The notes: generated by a model from the letters alone, not told the origin. Shown: positions 36,942 to 50,317, counted from the first letter of the stretch. The stretch: 64,000 nucleotides of DNA from Varroa destructor (GCF_002443255.2 NW_019211454.1:54068118-54132117), one strand, 5' to 3'. Numbers and translations: made by a program.

Positions 36942-39900
36942 TTTCTTACGATTGCCCAAATTGCAGGTTCTGTGGCAGTTTACACTGCGATACGATTAAT
37001 ATCCCACTCTAGTCAACAAATAAGAAAGACACCCGCCAGAAAACCAAAGAAGCGGCCGTGGTGGCACTGTAATACTAGTAGAACAGCACGGGCCGTTCCT
37101 CGCGGTGTGAATAGATCACAACAAACAGACGAATTCCAGATGAAGAGAAGCGTGCATTTGAACCATCAGCAGCTAGCAGGAAGAAAGACAAGATGGACTC
37201 GTTTCAACAACAGCATTACTGGAAGCGTCCCAGGAAGCAGACGATATAGATCGCAGCGCCGCCAAGCCGGTACATCACAAACATGTATGATGATATCAAA
37301 AACAATATTAATAAATGAACTCACGCGGTACAGAATCCTGTCTCTGCTCATGATAGTATGAAACGGCGTGCTTCCATACATGCATAATATATATAGCATA
37401 TCAAATTTGTTTTATAGGTCGGCTAATTTCCACACGACATTGAAATTTACCATAGTAACATGATAAACAATTACCTGACTTGATAAGAATATTATATATA
37501 TATATTCTTTGCACGAATACCCTTTACACACACAATCTTGGGAGTGGGATAATCTTGAAAATGGCTAAATTTTGCTCACTGTGCTGCGTTTAATTTGTTT
37601 GACGAGAAAATCTTATAACTGAAAAAACACCATTACATGCTACCATAGGTCCTAAGAATAGTTGTTAGCATAAATGATCATAACCGTTCTTAGATCCTAT
37701 AGTATGAACGCACCACGATTTATACTACATAGTGGCAAATAAGCACGTACGAGCGGCCAAGTTATTTGTCATCGATGGCAAGTCTAATGGCTAACATATA
37801 TGTCAAGTATAAAAAGCCACTACCTTCAGGATAACAAAACAATCTGGATTTACGGTGATTCTCCAATATTCGCAGGTTTATTTATTACACGAGTACCCGT
37901 TCAACATAGTTCATTGCAATAATGGCATAAAAAATCATACACACATACAACGACACCAGTTTGCTCGTTTAATTGAAAAATTGGTGAAGCACCATGCTAA
38001 GTATCATCAAAACTCATTATGTAGTTTTTTTCTATCCTAAACTGTGACACGAAATAGTAAAGACGCTTTTACGTGTGGACCGCCAAATGCTTAGGAACCA
38101 ATTTTGGCGGTATGTAGAATTTCCGGCCGAATGTGTCTGATGTACTATTCGCAGAGCTAATAATTTGTGTGTGATGATTGAACTTCGAAGAAAAGATTCT
38201 CTGACACGTCGAGGATACTTTAATCGTTGTATTTGGGCTCAATACTACCTTCTTGGTTGACCCTCAGAGCGAAATACCTCACAACTTCCGACTTGAGACT
38301 GTCTTTTTACACTACTGCGAAGTAAAGGGTGAGGTCATCGCTCTTTAGGTTCCACATACATACCTCAGGGTGTGTCTTTTTCTGTCCCTACTGTGATTTC
38401 CTTTCCTGTTGAAATGTTCACATTGTCAACACTAATTAAGGGCCCAAAAAGTAGCTAAACCGAAACTGTGTTTATAACATTTTTCAATATTGTAGTAACA
38501 AACATTATGTCATAGTAAAATTTTAACTCTTGTTGTTATAAAGAGGTTTTTGAACATTGCTTATGCGATCATTGCAAAGTTATATTATTTGCTCTGCAAA
38601 ATAATCTACACAGTAGCAATATTGAATTTCATTAAAAGAACGCGGTACATATGAGACCACACTGGGTTACAACATCGTTGATTATAAAACTCAAGGCCAT
38701 CTATCGAAAGGCATTGCATCAGTAATTAAGTACTGTAGTGCATTGTAGGATTATTATGAGTTAAACAGCACTTATCTACTAAAAAACCTTGAACTATTGT
38801 CGATCTTTTTACTTCACTCAGATTCAAAGCTCGCTCAATTTTAGAGTCCATATGTCGACTACCAACCAATGACCCAATGTAAAAAAGCCCCCAAAGCAAC
38901 AAATGTCAGTCATACAGTTCAAAGAAAGTGTCGACTCTCTACAACTAAGCTGTATTCAAAGATGGTTTTAAACTTGACGCTTAAGCTCCGATTCTTAACA
39001 TTCATCTTCAGAAAAAGAACTCCCTAGAACAAACATTTTGCATCAAGACAATATAAAAACATATTTTTAAACACAATTAGTTTTCAACAATATGTTTATA
39101 AAATTTTTAGAGCTTGTTTTTACCTAACTAAAAGTCACTGCTTGTTACAGAAAAATGATTTCACACATATTATTTCCTAAACAAAGGCATATTCTACTAC
39201 GCAACAAATGTTATATATAACAAAATGTATAAAAGACGAGTTCTATATTTTTTTTAATTGTGCTTGTCCATATTGACAAGAAATTGCGATAGTCAAGATG
39301 AACCCATATAACTCAACTTGATTAATTTTCCTCACATAAATAATGATCAGTTCTACATAGGATTAGTAGTTTCATAATATATTCTGCATCATTCATTTTA
39401 CCAGTGGCCGCCAAATGCAATAGTAGACAAACACATACGTATATGTATTTGCCGCTAAATTGCTCGTATATTATATAGCGCTCTTCATCCGAGTATTTTC
39501 ACATCATTCATACATACCTTCATTGTATTTTGGAAAACACTGATATCACAAACAAAGTAAAGACCACTCGTAATCGCCAGCCATAGTATCAAACATTCAT
39601 TTAAACCAGTTTCTTTGTGGCTGTTGCAATCACTGCATTTGCCCCATCGCTTTGCAAGCGCATGACGTTTGGAAACTATTTTCTTATTTGAAACTTCCTG
39701 GATTTATATTGCAAAATTCCTACATCGATGTATCTCTTTCGTGCTATTTTCCGGTCGAGGTCGTTTCTTCTATACCCCTACAGGAAATTCTTTTCAGTGC
39801 TACTCTCTACAACGGTCTCATACAGGAGTTTATGTTTGTATTCTATTTTCTGAGTTGTTTTCACCTATGTATTTATATTATTGTTCAGTTAATCTTAACT

Positions 39901-40145
39901 ACTTGGACTTCCAGTGGCAAAGATTCTTTCATATAACGTTCCTTCTCTGCCCCCTTCATTTTTGAAAGATTCTCCTGTGCTCATACAAGAGCTATAGGAT
40001 GCACGTTATTCAGTCATACATTGCATATAAAGCAAGTAATTTGAGTCATTCTCTGTTTGATGCAGCTTTTTGCATCTTTTTTTATGTTTCGAATCGATAT
40101 ATTTGATACACTTTGTTTCATTCGCCTAAATGCAATTTTAGTGTG
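36942..40145. other. Intergenic region upstream of the nucleolin-like gene
   Basis: It holds the promoter side of the nucleolin-like gene (no clear TATA or initiator identified). A GC-richer stretch at 36.99-37.27 kb contains a possible plus-strand terminal exon (37115-37249, discussed in findings) followed by AATAAA at 37310. The rest, 37.4-40.1 kb, is AT-rich with no supportable gene. It includes a segment at about 38258-38310 that resembles one near 63920-63968. Confidence 0.6.
37492..37505. repeat. (TA)n microsatellite, short
   Basis: Seven TA units between GAATAT and TTC. Confidence 0.8.
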
Positions 40146-42673
40146 CTAGCTAGCCTCATCTTCTTCCCAACTCCATTTGATCGTTGAAACGGCAGTGGCG
40201 CCGTCGCCAGTGGAATTATTTTCTGACGAAAATAAAAACGGCTCACCCTCTCGTACCGGACTTTGCTGTTTCGCCTGATTTAAAATACGTAACGGACAAA
40301 AGAAAATTTGAAAGAGACATGCAACAACTATTAAGAACTTCATATTTATGCACACTTGCTTTAAAATGCGGAACAAACTGCCCTCTACAAAACTAAACAG
40401 TTGCTTTCTTGATCTAATCACATCCGCCAAATACGAAATAAGTAGTCGCTTATTGTATATTTTCCGCTTAATATATGTGAGTTCAAAAATATAAGCCAGA
40501 ATTTAAACATTATTTAAATTACGCTTAACTGTATACGAAAGCCATTTAGTCTAAACATATACTATTGGAGATTGCTTCAATGTTTAGGAGTTATTTTCCT
40601 CCTAGATCAAGGCCCGTAACTCTATGAGATAGGAGTAGATTCAGCATTCAGGGCTGATACAATAAGCTACACAAACGCATTTTCCATACCTCTTGTATAC
40701 TTTTGATGTCTTTCGGTGGGGGAATAAACCGCCACAGCGACGAATACCGTTTCACTTGTTTAAGATATGGATGCCGTGAAAGCTGAACACAGTTCGGTCT
40801 GCAAATTTGTTTCATATTATTATTATTATTATGAGTCTTTGCAATTATCTCTCACCGTTAACTTTGTTCCAGTGCCCTTCGATCATCTTACCTGGCATCG
40901 GGATCGTAGTTCAAACATCGGTTGGTGAAATCTGTAAAAGACTCTTTGAAACGCTTGGAAGCGTTTAGCGATGGTACGATATCGCGCAGTTTAAACAAGA
41001 GAGCTTTCTCGGGTGGTAAACCGGCAAATGGAGCTCTTCCGTTGGCCAACTCAAGTGCTAAAATCCCCACGCTATATAGATCTGCAGCTCGTCCGTAACC
41101 GCGTAAATCTTGAGCTAGCACTTCTGGCGCCAGCCATGGTAGATTGTGCAGTGCATGTCGTGAAGGAAAGTCATGGCACCGCTCACCGCGATAACCCGAT
41201 ACGGCAATGCAGTGCCTCATACCTAGACAAGACAGGGTATAAACATCAAAAACGTCAATCAATTTTGGTATCAACTTTGCGTCTCATAACTTATCTCTTT
41301 ATGACAAATGCTGTCACCAGTTTGAAGAATAGAGCTGAACGTTTACAGTCAGAAGGTCCTCATGACCACACCTCATGATTCTATCAAAGGAACCGTTCGT
41401 GCCCTTACCCGTAATGCATACGCGACCCCGGTCGTCACAGAGGAGGTGTGCCGCGCTGAGTGCTCGATGAACAAGTCCGCAGCTGTGCAAGTACGTCAGC
41501 CCAATCAGACATTCGCGAAGTGCGAAGGCTACTGCATGTTCGGGCAATCCAGTGGGAAAACCACCTTCCAGCAAGCGGAATAATGAAAGTGATGAGCACA
41601 GACGCTGGACGAGAACAAGATGGTGATCTACGATTCAATAAATAAGAACAGCCGCATTTCAACACAGGTTATTAATTTCTATTTATTATAAGTACATGTT
41701 AGCTTGGATATATATCCGATAGTGTACCGGCTGCATAGTAACCACGCTGTTAGTAACGGTCTGCGATTGTAGAACCATTGAAAGTATTTTTCTTTTTTCT
41801 TGCTATCTCATCAAAAAAAAAGAATCATTTCATTTATTTTCGAACTTTGATATTCCTATGTCGTTGAAACAAAATAGCATGGTAAACGCATGCTAGCTCC
41901 GTCTTCCGGGTGATTGTGTGATTATATAGTTTTCGTTCAGTAAACACAGATATAAAACTTGAATCAGTATGTAATCAATGTCTCACTTTTCTTTGTTGGT
42001 TTCGATTTCTATGACTTTTTGAAGATGATGCGATCATAAAGTTCTATAGGTTTGACTACGGGTGACTGCACTGTATGCCTATCTACGTGAACGACCATCT
42101 TGGTTACTTACTATTTGAAATATACTTCAGTTGTACACGAGAACAAAGTCTTCAGGGCTCATTGAATAGACGCTGTTTTACATCGGTTCTTAATAACACA
42201 CGCAGGGAAAGAAGCAACATACCAAATTACTCTAAGGTAATAATGAGTATAAGAGATATTTGTAACTTACCATGTACAAAAACGCGCAGAATTCTCGCAA
42301 CATGAGCATGCTTCAGGGAGCATAGAATACGCACTTCTTTCTCAGCTTCTTCGAGTTCCCATGGAAGTTCTAAGTCAACAATTTTTAATGCGACTGCGCG
42401 TCCGTTTTCGAGTGCCGAGTACACTCGGGACCCCTGAGATCCCCAGTCTAAAGGAGATAATTAACCGAAATTTTAATTTGACCAAGTTTAGTAAAGCGTG
42501 AGTGAAAATTGCCAATGATTTTGTCTTGTATGTTTGAAAGTAACGCATACACATTCATACAAGTGCTGAAATATACAAAAGTAATAGAAATACACATTCA
42601 AACCGTACTCACCTAAAAAGCGAAGATTTCCAAATGTCCCTGAAGGGATCATGCCCGAATCATCAAGCAGCAT
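40146..42673 (-). CDS. STRAD: STRAD-type pseudokinase (STE20-related adaptor)
   Basis: Coding exons, minus strand: 42673-42613, 42447-42271, 41627-41409, 41222-40892, 40798-40690 and 40274-40146. All phases agree, giving 341 aa from this ATG. The fold is a STE20-like kinase: beta-3 VALK (Lys42), HRA at 133-135 where active kinases have HRD, ITG at 151-153 where they have DFG, then PWLAPEVL and DLYSVGILALELANG. The missing HRD and DFG aspartates and this segment closely parallel STRAD alpha and beta. STRAD binds and activates LKB1 together with MO25 (known family role). The C-terminus ends WSWEEDEAS instead of the usual terminal WEF. Human STRADs are about 420-430 aa, so the N-terminus is probably incomplete. 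The frame stays open upstream through a basic KRKRK stretch to a possible acceptor near 42763, and an upstream 5' exon is likely. SYF2 is the divergent neighbour. Confidence 0.9.
40815..40832. repeat. (TTA)n microsatellite in a STRAD intron
   Basis: About six TTA/ATT units, lying just upstream of the STRAD exon at 40690-40798 in transcription order, within the short 93-base intron. Confidence 0.8.
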
Positions 42674-45484
42674 CTCGATTTCGTTTTGTTCCTTTACAGA
42701 TTTAGTGTCCAGTTCGTCTTCGAGAATTTGACACGGTTGCTTCCTTTTTCTTTTTCTTACCCCTGAAGTCTACTCTCATCGATTGGGTCCTCAGCAATCA
42801 CCAACGCCGAAAGTTATTACCGTTACGGAATTCAACGTATAGTACCCGCCGGGTAGACAACCGGTATCACAATTGACGGTGATGTTGTTGTCCGCAAGGC
42901 GACACCACGGACATCGTCCGGCCCCGGTGTGGTGCCATGCGCGTAGATATACGATATAGAACGTAGATATTCGATTGTATATAGTAGCACTCACTCAGCA
43001 GAACTTCTAACAGCAATGAATCCTAGCATCGTGTTCGATTATACCAGCATTCGTCAGTCACACCCCAGTTTTGTTCCTGCTGTTGTTCGCTGTCGTAAAT
43101 ATTGTCGATTACTGAATAAAACCGTGGCGAACTTTAGCTTCTCTATACCGATGATTGTTCCAACGTCTACAACAGTTGTTGCCGGCCGAGCGTAAAGCGC
43201 CGTGACCGAATCGATCACGTTATCACTCAGTAACGTGAACGTTGCTCCCCTTTAGGTTGACTCAGATTGCTAAATCGGAATTCTCCCGTTGTGACTATAA
43301 CGCTTCTCATTCAATTGGAAGTTCACGGAAACGATATGATGTTTTGATCATAACCAGTGAAACCCGTAAAAGCACACTTAATTAAATATAGTAATTTCCT
43401 ATATAGGCCAGTGTTTAATCATCTATTTGTGTAGTATCAAACTGTTTCCTACGGAACCAATCTCTGCAGCATCGTCGTTCGTCCAAGCATACAAGCCAGA
43501 TCTGATTAGCCAGAGAGCCAACTGAAGTTAGTATTTCACACTCGAACTATCGCAAGATTGCATCTCGATTTGTACCTCACGCACATCTGTTTCTTATCAA
43601 TAACTAAGATTAAGCTAACAATATAGAATTGAAATCAGATCCGATTGTCGTTATTCTTTTAGCTGTGATTATTTATCTTGTTTTGTTACTTTGCGACGTT
43701 TTTCAACAAACAAGCATCAACTGATTACATCCTATTTACTCTTCTGATATTATCAACACTCTCCCATAAAATCAGCGCTAAATTCGTATCGATTTAAAAC
43801 GGTCTTTTTTGCTGTTTGGCTAGATACTCACGCATTTATAAACATTTTACCTTATACCATACAATATGCTCTATTTGAAAGGAATACGTCAGTTGATTAG
43901 CATGTCCTAGAAATCCTTTTAATCTTTGTTATTTTGGTTCTATGTTTTCTAGTGCTAATGTTATTGAGTTGTTCTATTGTTGTCGGGGTTGTCTACCTAA
44001 AGTTTTTCTCCTTCTCCACCGTCCGTAAAGACTCCACTTCAGTCCAGTCCGCACAACACAAAGTTCACGCAGCCGCTTGACTGAAGAAATAGTTCAAAAT
44101 GAGGGGAGAGAGGCGGCCACGGCGAAATATGGCGGAAGGATTGTCCGGCTATTTCTATCATACTTGTGTATCTATTGACATATGAATGTACGTGTGTGGG
44201 TCTTTCTGCCTACATGTGAAACACACATTTACTCTAAAAACAAAACAAAAAGAACGACTCACCCAGCGATCTAAAAGCAGTTGTTTCCACCCACTGACGA
44301 GACCGAAGTTCATCATATTGGTTAGTTAGTTAGGTAAGGCACTTGAATGATTTGCTCACCAGATGTGAATGCAAACCTATGTTCGGCAAAACATGGGATT
44401 GCAATTTTCATTGATTGTCTGCGCAACCTACGGCGTAGACACTACGGTGAAGGTGTTTAGAATTTTATATCCGGTTGTAATATACCTTTGACAGGGTTGT
44501 TGTTTACCGTTGTTTGCTTTGCATATCGAACGCACAAAAATATTCTGTCATCTTGAACGAGGCGTTGTTTAAGAACAGTCTAATTTTTATTGTGTGCTAG
44601 ACGAAATCATTTCTATATCCTGTGTGATTATGTTTGTGTGCGTGTTTATATATTCGAAGGCATAATACTAGTGACAAGGTCCGAAAGTGAGGGTAGAACA
44701 ATTGTGAACGATCCTCCTGGCAGCATCCGTAGAAAGTGAGTAGTTTAAACTTATCGTGGTTTAGAATCGTTGGCGCAATCCAATGTCGTTTCACCAGACG
44801 ACATTAGATACAGATGACTTAACAGTTATAATACTTGATGTTTGAGATACCAATTTTTATAGTGTATATCTAAAAATGTATAGCGCTAAATTCCAGCTCG
44901 GTCTATAGACCTGTTATCAAATCTGAGAATACGCGTAGTTTTGCGAGGGTAGAACAAGTGTAGAAAATAAGGTAGAAGAAGTTCGTAAGTAATGCTTTTG
45001 AAACCCCAGATAGTAAAATGGTACATGGACTAGAAAATTCAGATGGACTAGAATGCTTTGCACAGTTCAAGCCAAGTTCCGGAACGATAAATTCGCCTGC
45101 TTTTATCAGTCTACATTTTCTTCATGTTCGCTGTACCTCACCTCATGTCTAAATCAGATCGGATCTTGCGACTCAAGGCTACTGAGAAGTACACGGTAGC
45201 GCTTCAGCTTAGGGTTAGTTAATTTCGCCTGATCTTAAATTTTGTTTTATTTCGAAACGTCAATTCGTATGTGCTACCTATGATAACTTTACAGCAGCTA
45301 AAGTTTAAGGTAGCAGATCTCGTGTTTTTTCTTAACAAATAGACAGTCAGAGGTACTGAACATATGTAAAGTTGATATGTTTCACCATAAAGCAAACATG
45401 GCCTAATTCTCACTAAGTATGTTTAGGTCTACATATATCAACATATATCTCTTTAATCTTGTTATTTCCAGAAATCCTTTGAGA
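42674..45484. other. Divergent intergenic region, STRAD / SYF2
   Basis: It separates the STRAD start (minus) from the SYF2 start (plus) and must hold 5' untranslated exons and promoters of both. A GC-richer patch at about 42840-43260 has all minus-strand frames open for part of its length, and a good minus-strand donor (GTGAGT near 42990). It is a likely STRAD 5' untranslated or first exon. On the plus strand, a consensus acceptor (TTATTTCCAG ending at 45471) sits 13 bases before the SYF2 ATG, so SYF2 has a spliced 5' leader whose first exon I could not place. Confidence 0.55.
45469..45471 (+). promoter_or_regulatory. Splice acceptor in the SYF2 5' leader
   Basis: The pyrimidine-rich CTTGTTATTTCCAG precedes 13 bases of leader and the ATG. 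This implies an intron in the 5' untranslated region. Confidence 0.65.
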
Positions 45485-47934
45485 ATGTCGCAGTCGGACC
45501 TATCCGGGTCGGAGGCGGTAGCTGCACGAATGCAGGACCGGATGGAGAGACTTCGCGCTCTGCACATGAGAAAGACTGAAGCTTCCAGACTTAATCATCA
45601 GGTAAATGACATTACAATTATCTAAGAGCTTTTGAGGTACAGATATAACTAGATTTTACGTGGGAGTTTTTCGCCGCGTTCATTGTAGCCTTTTTATATT
45701 TCGCGTACTGCCCAGCGGTCAAGGGAACGAAACATATTATCTGCTACACATCAATGCAAAGCCTGTATTTCAAGTAGCGAGTAGTTATAAAGCAGCTCAC
45801 ATTACTAATGCACCCACATAGAATTCTAGTTACTTATTAATTGTTTATTCTGAGTAGACCATCTGCGAAATATGTGACTCCAAGCTTAAATGTTAAACGC
45901 AGGAAATGTGTCTTGGTAGATGTATGAATCTTTTGAATACTTTGAGTTCGAAGTATTTTGAGAACAGGTACTCGTTTTGCTACAGCGTTTGGTACATGCT
46001 TCCTTAGTTTATAAAAAAGACAGTTTGTCTTGTAACCTGCAAATATAGCCTGCATTCTAATGTTCGAAACACTTTTATGGCAATCAGTATAATTTGGTTT
46101 GCGCTTGTTGACTATTTGTTTCTATAGGAGGTCATTGAGGAGGACCGTCGATCAAAGTTGCCCAAAAACTTTGAAGAGAAGCAGTATTGGGCACAGTATA
46201 AACTTGATGAGGAGCAACGGGCTCAAGCAGCTACCGCAAGAGGAGGCGATTATGACGTGTGTTAACAATCGCATGCATGCGATATTTATATCTTTAAAGC
46301 TTACATGAGGCCTAAATTTTGGAAATTCAAAATAGTCAATTTGAAATTAATAAATCAAGGTGACAATTTTCACATGTCCTACTGATTCTGTTCGAATTGT
46401 TTTGCTTGTAGATTGAAAAGCTACGTAACATTTCAGCTGAGGATGCTGATCGCATGGAGCGAGCTAGGAAACGTAAACAAAACCACGACAAAGGATTCTC
46501 GTCGTTTGAAGCTGCGACTGCTCGACAGTACCATTCGCTTGTTGATCAAATTCGACCAGACATGGAAGACTACGAGGCCAAAAAACAGAAAATGGGATCG
46601 AATTTTTTCCCTACTTCGAATACAGTTATTCACGGAACCCATCAGGATTCACCGGAAGCTCTTGAGCGGTACGAATATTATTAATATGAAGCTGATCGAC
46701 TCCTAAGCAAATACACCGTATGGGCACTGCACAATTTAACTTCGAAATACATTCGTCCAAGGGACAAACCTGCAAAGGTCAAATAAATCCTTTCTAGATT
46801 TAATTATCAAAAAGGTAATGAAGATGCAAGATACATAGGATAGAGCAGAACATAATCAGGTTGGATGTTTGTCATGGTATGGGATTGTCAATAGTTTTTT
46901 TCTTCTCGTACTGTATGCAACAATCAGCTACTATCCATTACCTTCAGGCTAGGTAAAACCTATTGTGATTATAAATGTCCTTGGTTGTCTGAAATAAGCG
47001 ATTTGCTGCATTGCAGCGTCGTATATATAAAAAAAAAAAAAAAAAAAATAGAAGTAGCTTACTGCAAGGATCCGAAAAATAATTCCGAAAGCATAAATGT
47101 CCATCCTTGACGATTCTGGTGGTTTAATGTGAACCTCGACGGCTAAGTTTAACGTCACTGTGAATAAAATGGCTCGAATTGTTTATGCGGTACATGTGTT
47201 ACGCCAAAAATTAAGAAATAGTCCCTCTGAGGACTATAAACCCAATAATGTCATTTATGATTGGGTTTTCTTAATCATGGAGTAGCAGCAACTTCCGTTT
47301 CTTCAGCATGAGCTGTGTTCTATGAGGGACATAATTGCTTACTAGAAAGACGTATCCGTTGTGAAAGGTTATCTGGATGTTCTAAAAACCATGGTGAGAC
47401 CGTGAATAACTACCGTAAGCTATATAGGTCTTTTCGTAAATAGGCGCATCTACTTATACGATTAGCGCAGGCCTGCATATAGGCAAATGCTAATTGCATC
47501 AAACTGCAAAGGGATGTGTATATATAGCTGTACGTAAAAATACTTTCTCCTTTTAATTATCATGGAGCGCATAAAAGAGACATCAGTTCTGTTTAAATTT
47601 ATCTCGAACGCTTTTCGATTAATTCTTTATGCTGCCTCACGCTGCAGTATCAGAGGGCAATTAAGCATTCGAAGATATTTATCATAGTTAAGATAGAGTT
47701 AACCGTAATTCTCATTTACTTGCATTTATTCGTCCTTGCAACAGGTTGTCTAAAGTAACTCATCAAGTAGTAGCAAAGAGGGAAAAATTTTCAAGGAGAC
47801 GTCGATTCGATCCTGACGCTGATGTAGATTTCATCAACGAGAGGAACCAGCGATTCAACAAGAAACTCGAACGATTCTACAGTGAATATACGAAGGAGAC
47901 GAAACTCAATCTGGAAAGAGGCACTGCGCTCTAG
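45485..47934 (+). CDS. SYF2: Pre-mRNA-splicing factor SYF2
   Basis: Four coding exons: 45485-45601, 46128-46256, 46412-46668 and 47745-47934. Phases agree, giving 230 aa, close to the human protein (about 243 aa). Diagnostic family segments are in order: [16 protein letters not shown] across the first junction, [29 protein letters not shown] in exon 3, and [16 protein letters not shown] and the terminal LERGTAL in exon 4. SYF2 is a small coiled, charged component of the NineTeen-complex/Prp19-associated spliceosome (known family role) and acts in the nucleus. The start has A at -3 and follows a spliced leader. The exon 2 donor is GAC|GTGTGT, weaker than the others. A (A)20 run and an AT-rich sequence fill intron 3. 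AATAAA signals follow the stop by about 90 and 300 bases. There are no breaks. Confidence 0.97.
47029..47048. repeat. (A)20 homopolymer in SYF2 intron 3
   Basis: A run of 20 A after TATATAT. It could be the tail of an old retroposed sequence, but no flanking target-site duplication is evident. Confidence 0.8.
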
Positions 47935-48023
47935 TTCGTAGAAATAAGTAATTTCATGTCACCTATGTGAACGTGCTGGGTTACATGAGGTTTGATTCAA
48001 AGGATTATTTCTATATTTTTTAT

Positions 48024-48242
48024 AATAAATATTAACGAAGATCCGTGCGGCATGTATCTAATTTGACTTTAGGCTACACGGCTAGTTTGACAAATGGAGT
48101 ATGGTCCACGTCGTTCATTCGACAAAGTTCGATTGAAAACGTCAGCTTCATCAAAATTTAATGAGCATTCGTTGTCGTAACGATGCCAAGAGCCCTTGTG
48201 TTATATATATCTGAAAATGCCCTGTATACAGTTAAAAATAAA
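48024..48242 (+). terminator. Candidate SYF2 polyadenylation signals
   Basis: AATAAA at 48024-48029 and again at 48237-48242, about 90 and 300 bases past the SYF2 stop. Either could be used. The first sits in a T/A-rich context typical of cleavage sites. Confidence 0.5.
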
Positions 48243-48310
48243 TGTACAGTATGTCATTGACATGAATTACAGCGTTGCCATTTCTTGTAAGTTCGGATTT
48301 AGTTCTTAAA

Positions 48311-48334
48311 GGTGGACGGAATGCTCCGTCCACT
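48311..48334. repeat. Perfect GC-rich hairpin downstream of SYF2
   Basis: GTGGACGGA (48312-48320) and TCCGTCCAC (48325-48333) pair exactly around a 4-base ATGC loop, with one extra G-T closing pair. It lies about 70 bases beyond the second AATAAA, in otherwise AT-rich DNA. Confidence 0.6.
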
Positions 48335-50317
48335 AATTCGTAAAGTTTCGTTTAATGCTTGATCATGATGTTGCTTCAATCACAAGTCATGTTCGATGCA
48401 TTTGCCAACCAATTAGTTGAGGCGATTGCCCATATGTGTGGAACGTAACCTTCATGCTTATATATGTTTAATATTAATAATATAAGTCTCCGACCATTGA
48501 AAGCCGGCTGTATCAGAGTTGATGCAGAAGCATTCAATGTATCTATTACCTGCGTCTTTTATCTTCCGCAACCTTCATCGATAACCACAGTTTTGCTGAG
48601 TGAAAACACATGGAGAACGTTTTTTTGTTTATTTTGATATAGAGGCTTTATTATTAAATAAATAGCAGATTATTCTCCTGTAACTCATTCTTCATTCCTT
48701 CATTGAAAATCGTGGTTAACAACGAAGCACCGCGGTGGTACCACGCACGGTAGGATACCAACCACACTCCACACATGCAACCAGCTGCAGTAATAGCAAG
48801 CTCATCATAGAATTGTTTTTATTTTTCTAAACATCATTGAGGTTTTCATCATCATCATCACCATCTTCGATCGGCGTCTTCTACTACTCAATCATTCTAC
48901 CATACGGGCACTAATAATGTTGCAATCATACGCTGGGTTGCTCAGTTCATGTCGCTGTATTCTATTCCTGCCAAGAATATTTCGCCATACCTAACAGCCC
49001 GAAGACGTAGCCTCTAATTGGTCTAGCTCACATGGTTTCTCTTTCGCGCCTGGTTGTTCTGCTACTCTATCCATCCACGTTTCCATAAAATTGAATATTT
49101 CGCTCGTTGATGGATGTTTCTTGCTCTGCATTTTTTCTGTTCCGGTGGTGATAATGACGATGATGATTACTCTGTTGCATATTCGCATTTGGTTTGCTCC
49201 TGTTGCATTGCTGTTGTGTATTGGTTGTTAATGTATTTGTTTACTTAAGGTTTTTATTACCTCACTTAATTAAATAGGATGCACCACAACATTTGTCAGT
49301 CTTCCTAACTTTTGATATTAATATAATATCTTATTATTACTATTAATATTGTTAATTATATTTATAACAGATTCGTTATACATTTCTTCCTTTGTATCGT
49401 ATCCGTTCGTTTTATCCATGCTGCCGATATTGTTTTCTGTATTGGAGGAAGCAGCATCCTCCATCAAATAATTACTGTTACAATCATCTCAATCGTAATG
49501 CTCTATGATTTCACTTTTTGTGGTTATTGTTATTATTACTATTTTTGTAGCACTATAGGACAGTTATGATGAGTCGTGTTCAGCTCTATCGAGCTCTCTC
49601 GATTTGATATAATTGTAATATTGTGAAATTATTAATTAACGTAGTATTACTATCCAGCCTTCTACCTTATCTTGTCAACACTATCCTCATTATTCTATTT
49701 ATCGTTATCCATCATTTTTTCTATAATCATCCTTTGCCTAGCTCTATCACCATCAAACACATAATCAGTTAACGCGTAACATTCATATCCTAAGTAAATT
49801 CCTTTTTGTTCCTCCCAACACTCAGACTCATACAGACGCACTTAAATGGAAGGTACTGATCATAGCAGACGAAGAGAAGATGATTAATGATTTATAATAA
49901 CAAACGTACTGAAAATCACTGCACAGCACAGGTATCGTTAATCAATCAATAACGGATGCCGCCGCTGCCCTTCTGGTTATTATTAATTACTGTTCGTCAT
50001 ACCGTAGTGATTTTTAGTATAAAGCGCACGCACTTGCGATTCATTTTGATAACAAAATACAAAACACGTTGATTGCCTAGAAATGTATGATAAAATATCA
50101 AGCCAAGAACAGATGGTTGGGCGTACAACTCACTTATACATAGAAACATAGGTAATATCAGTGTTAGTCGGGTAGAATTATTCATTTTTGGTAGTTACTA
50201 TCATCAGGTCATTATTATTATGATTGTTGGATCTTTAACGTCGGCAACGGGTTGGAGCGGTGGCGGAAACACCACGTACTACAGGAGGAAGAGCGAAACG
50301 GAGCTGTGTATGTGTAA

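Noticed and set aside
36972..37361. 129-codon plus-strand ORF beside the nucleolin-like start, considered as a histone H3 relic
   Set aside because: It starts at GTG, and alignment to histone H3 by eye fails beyond a few basic residues.
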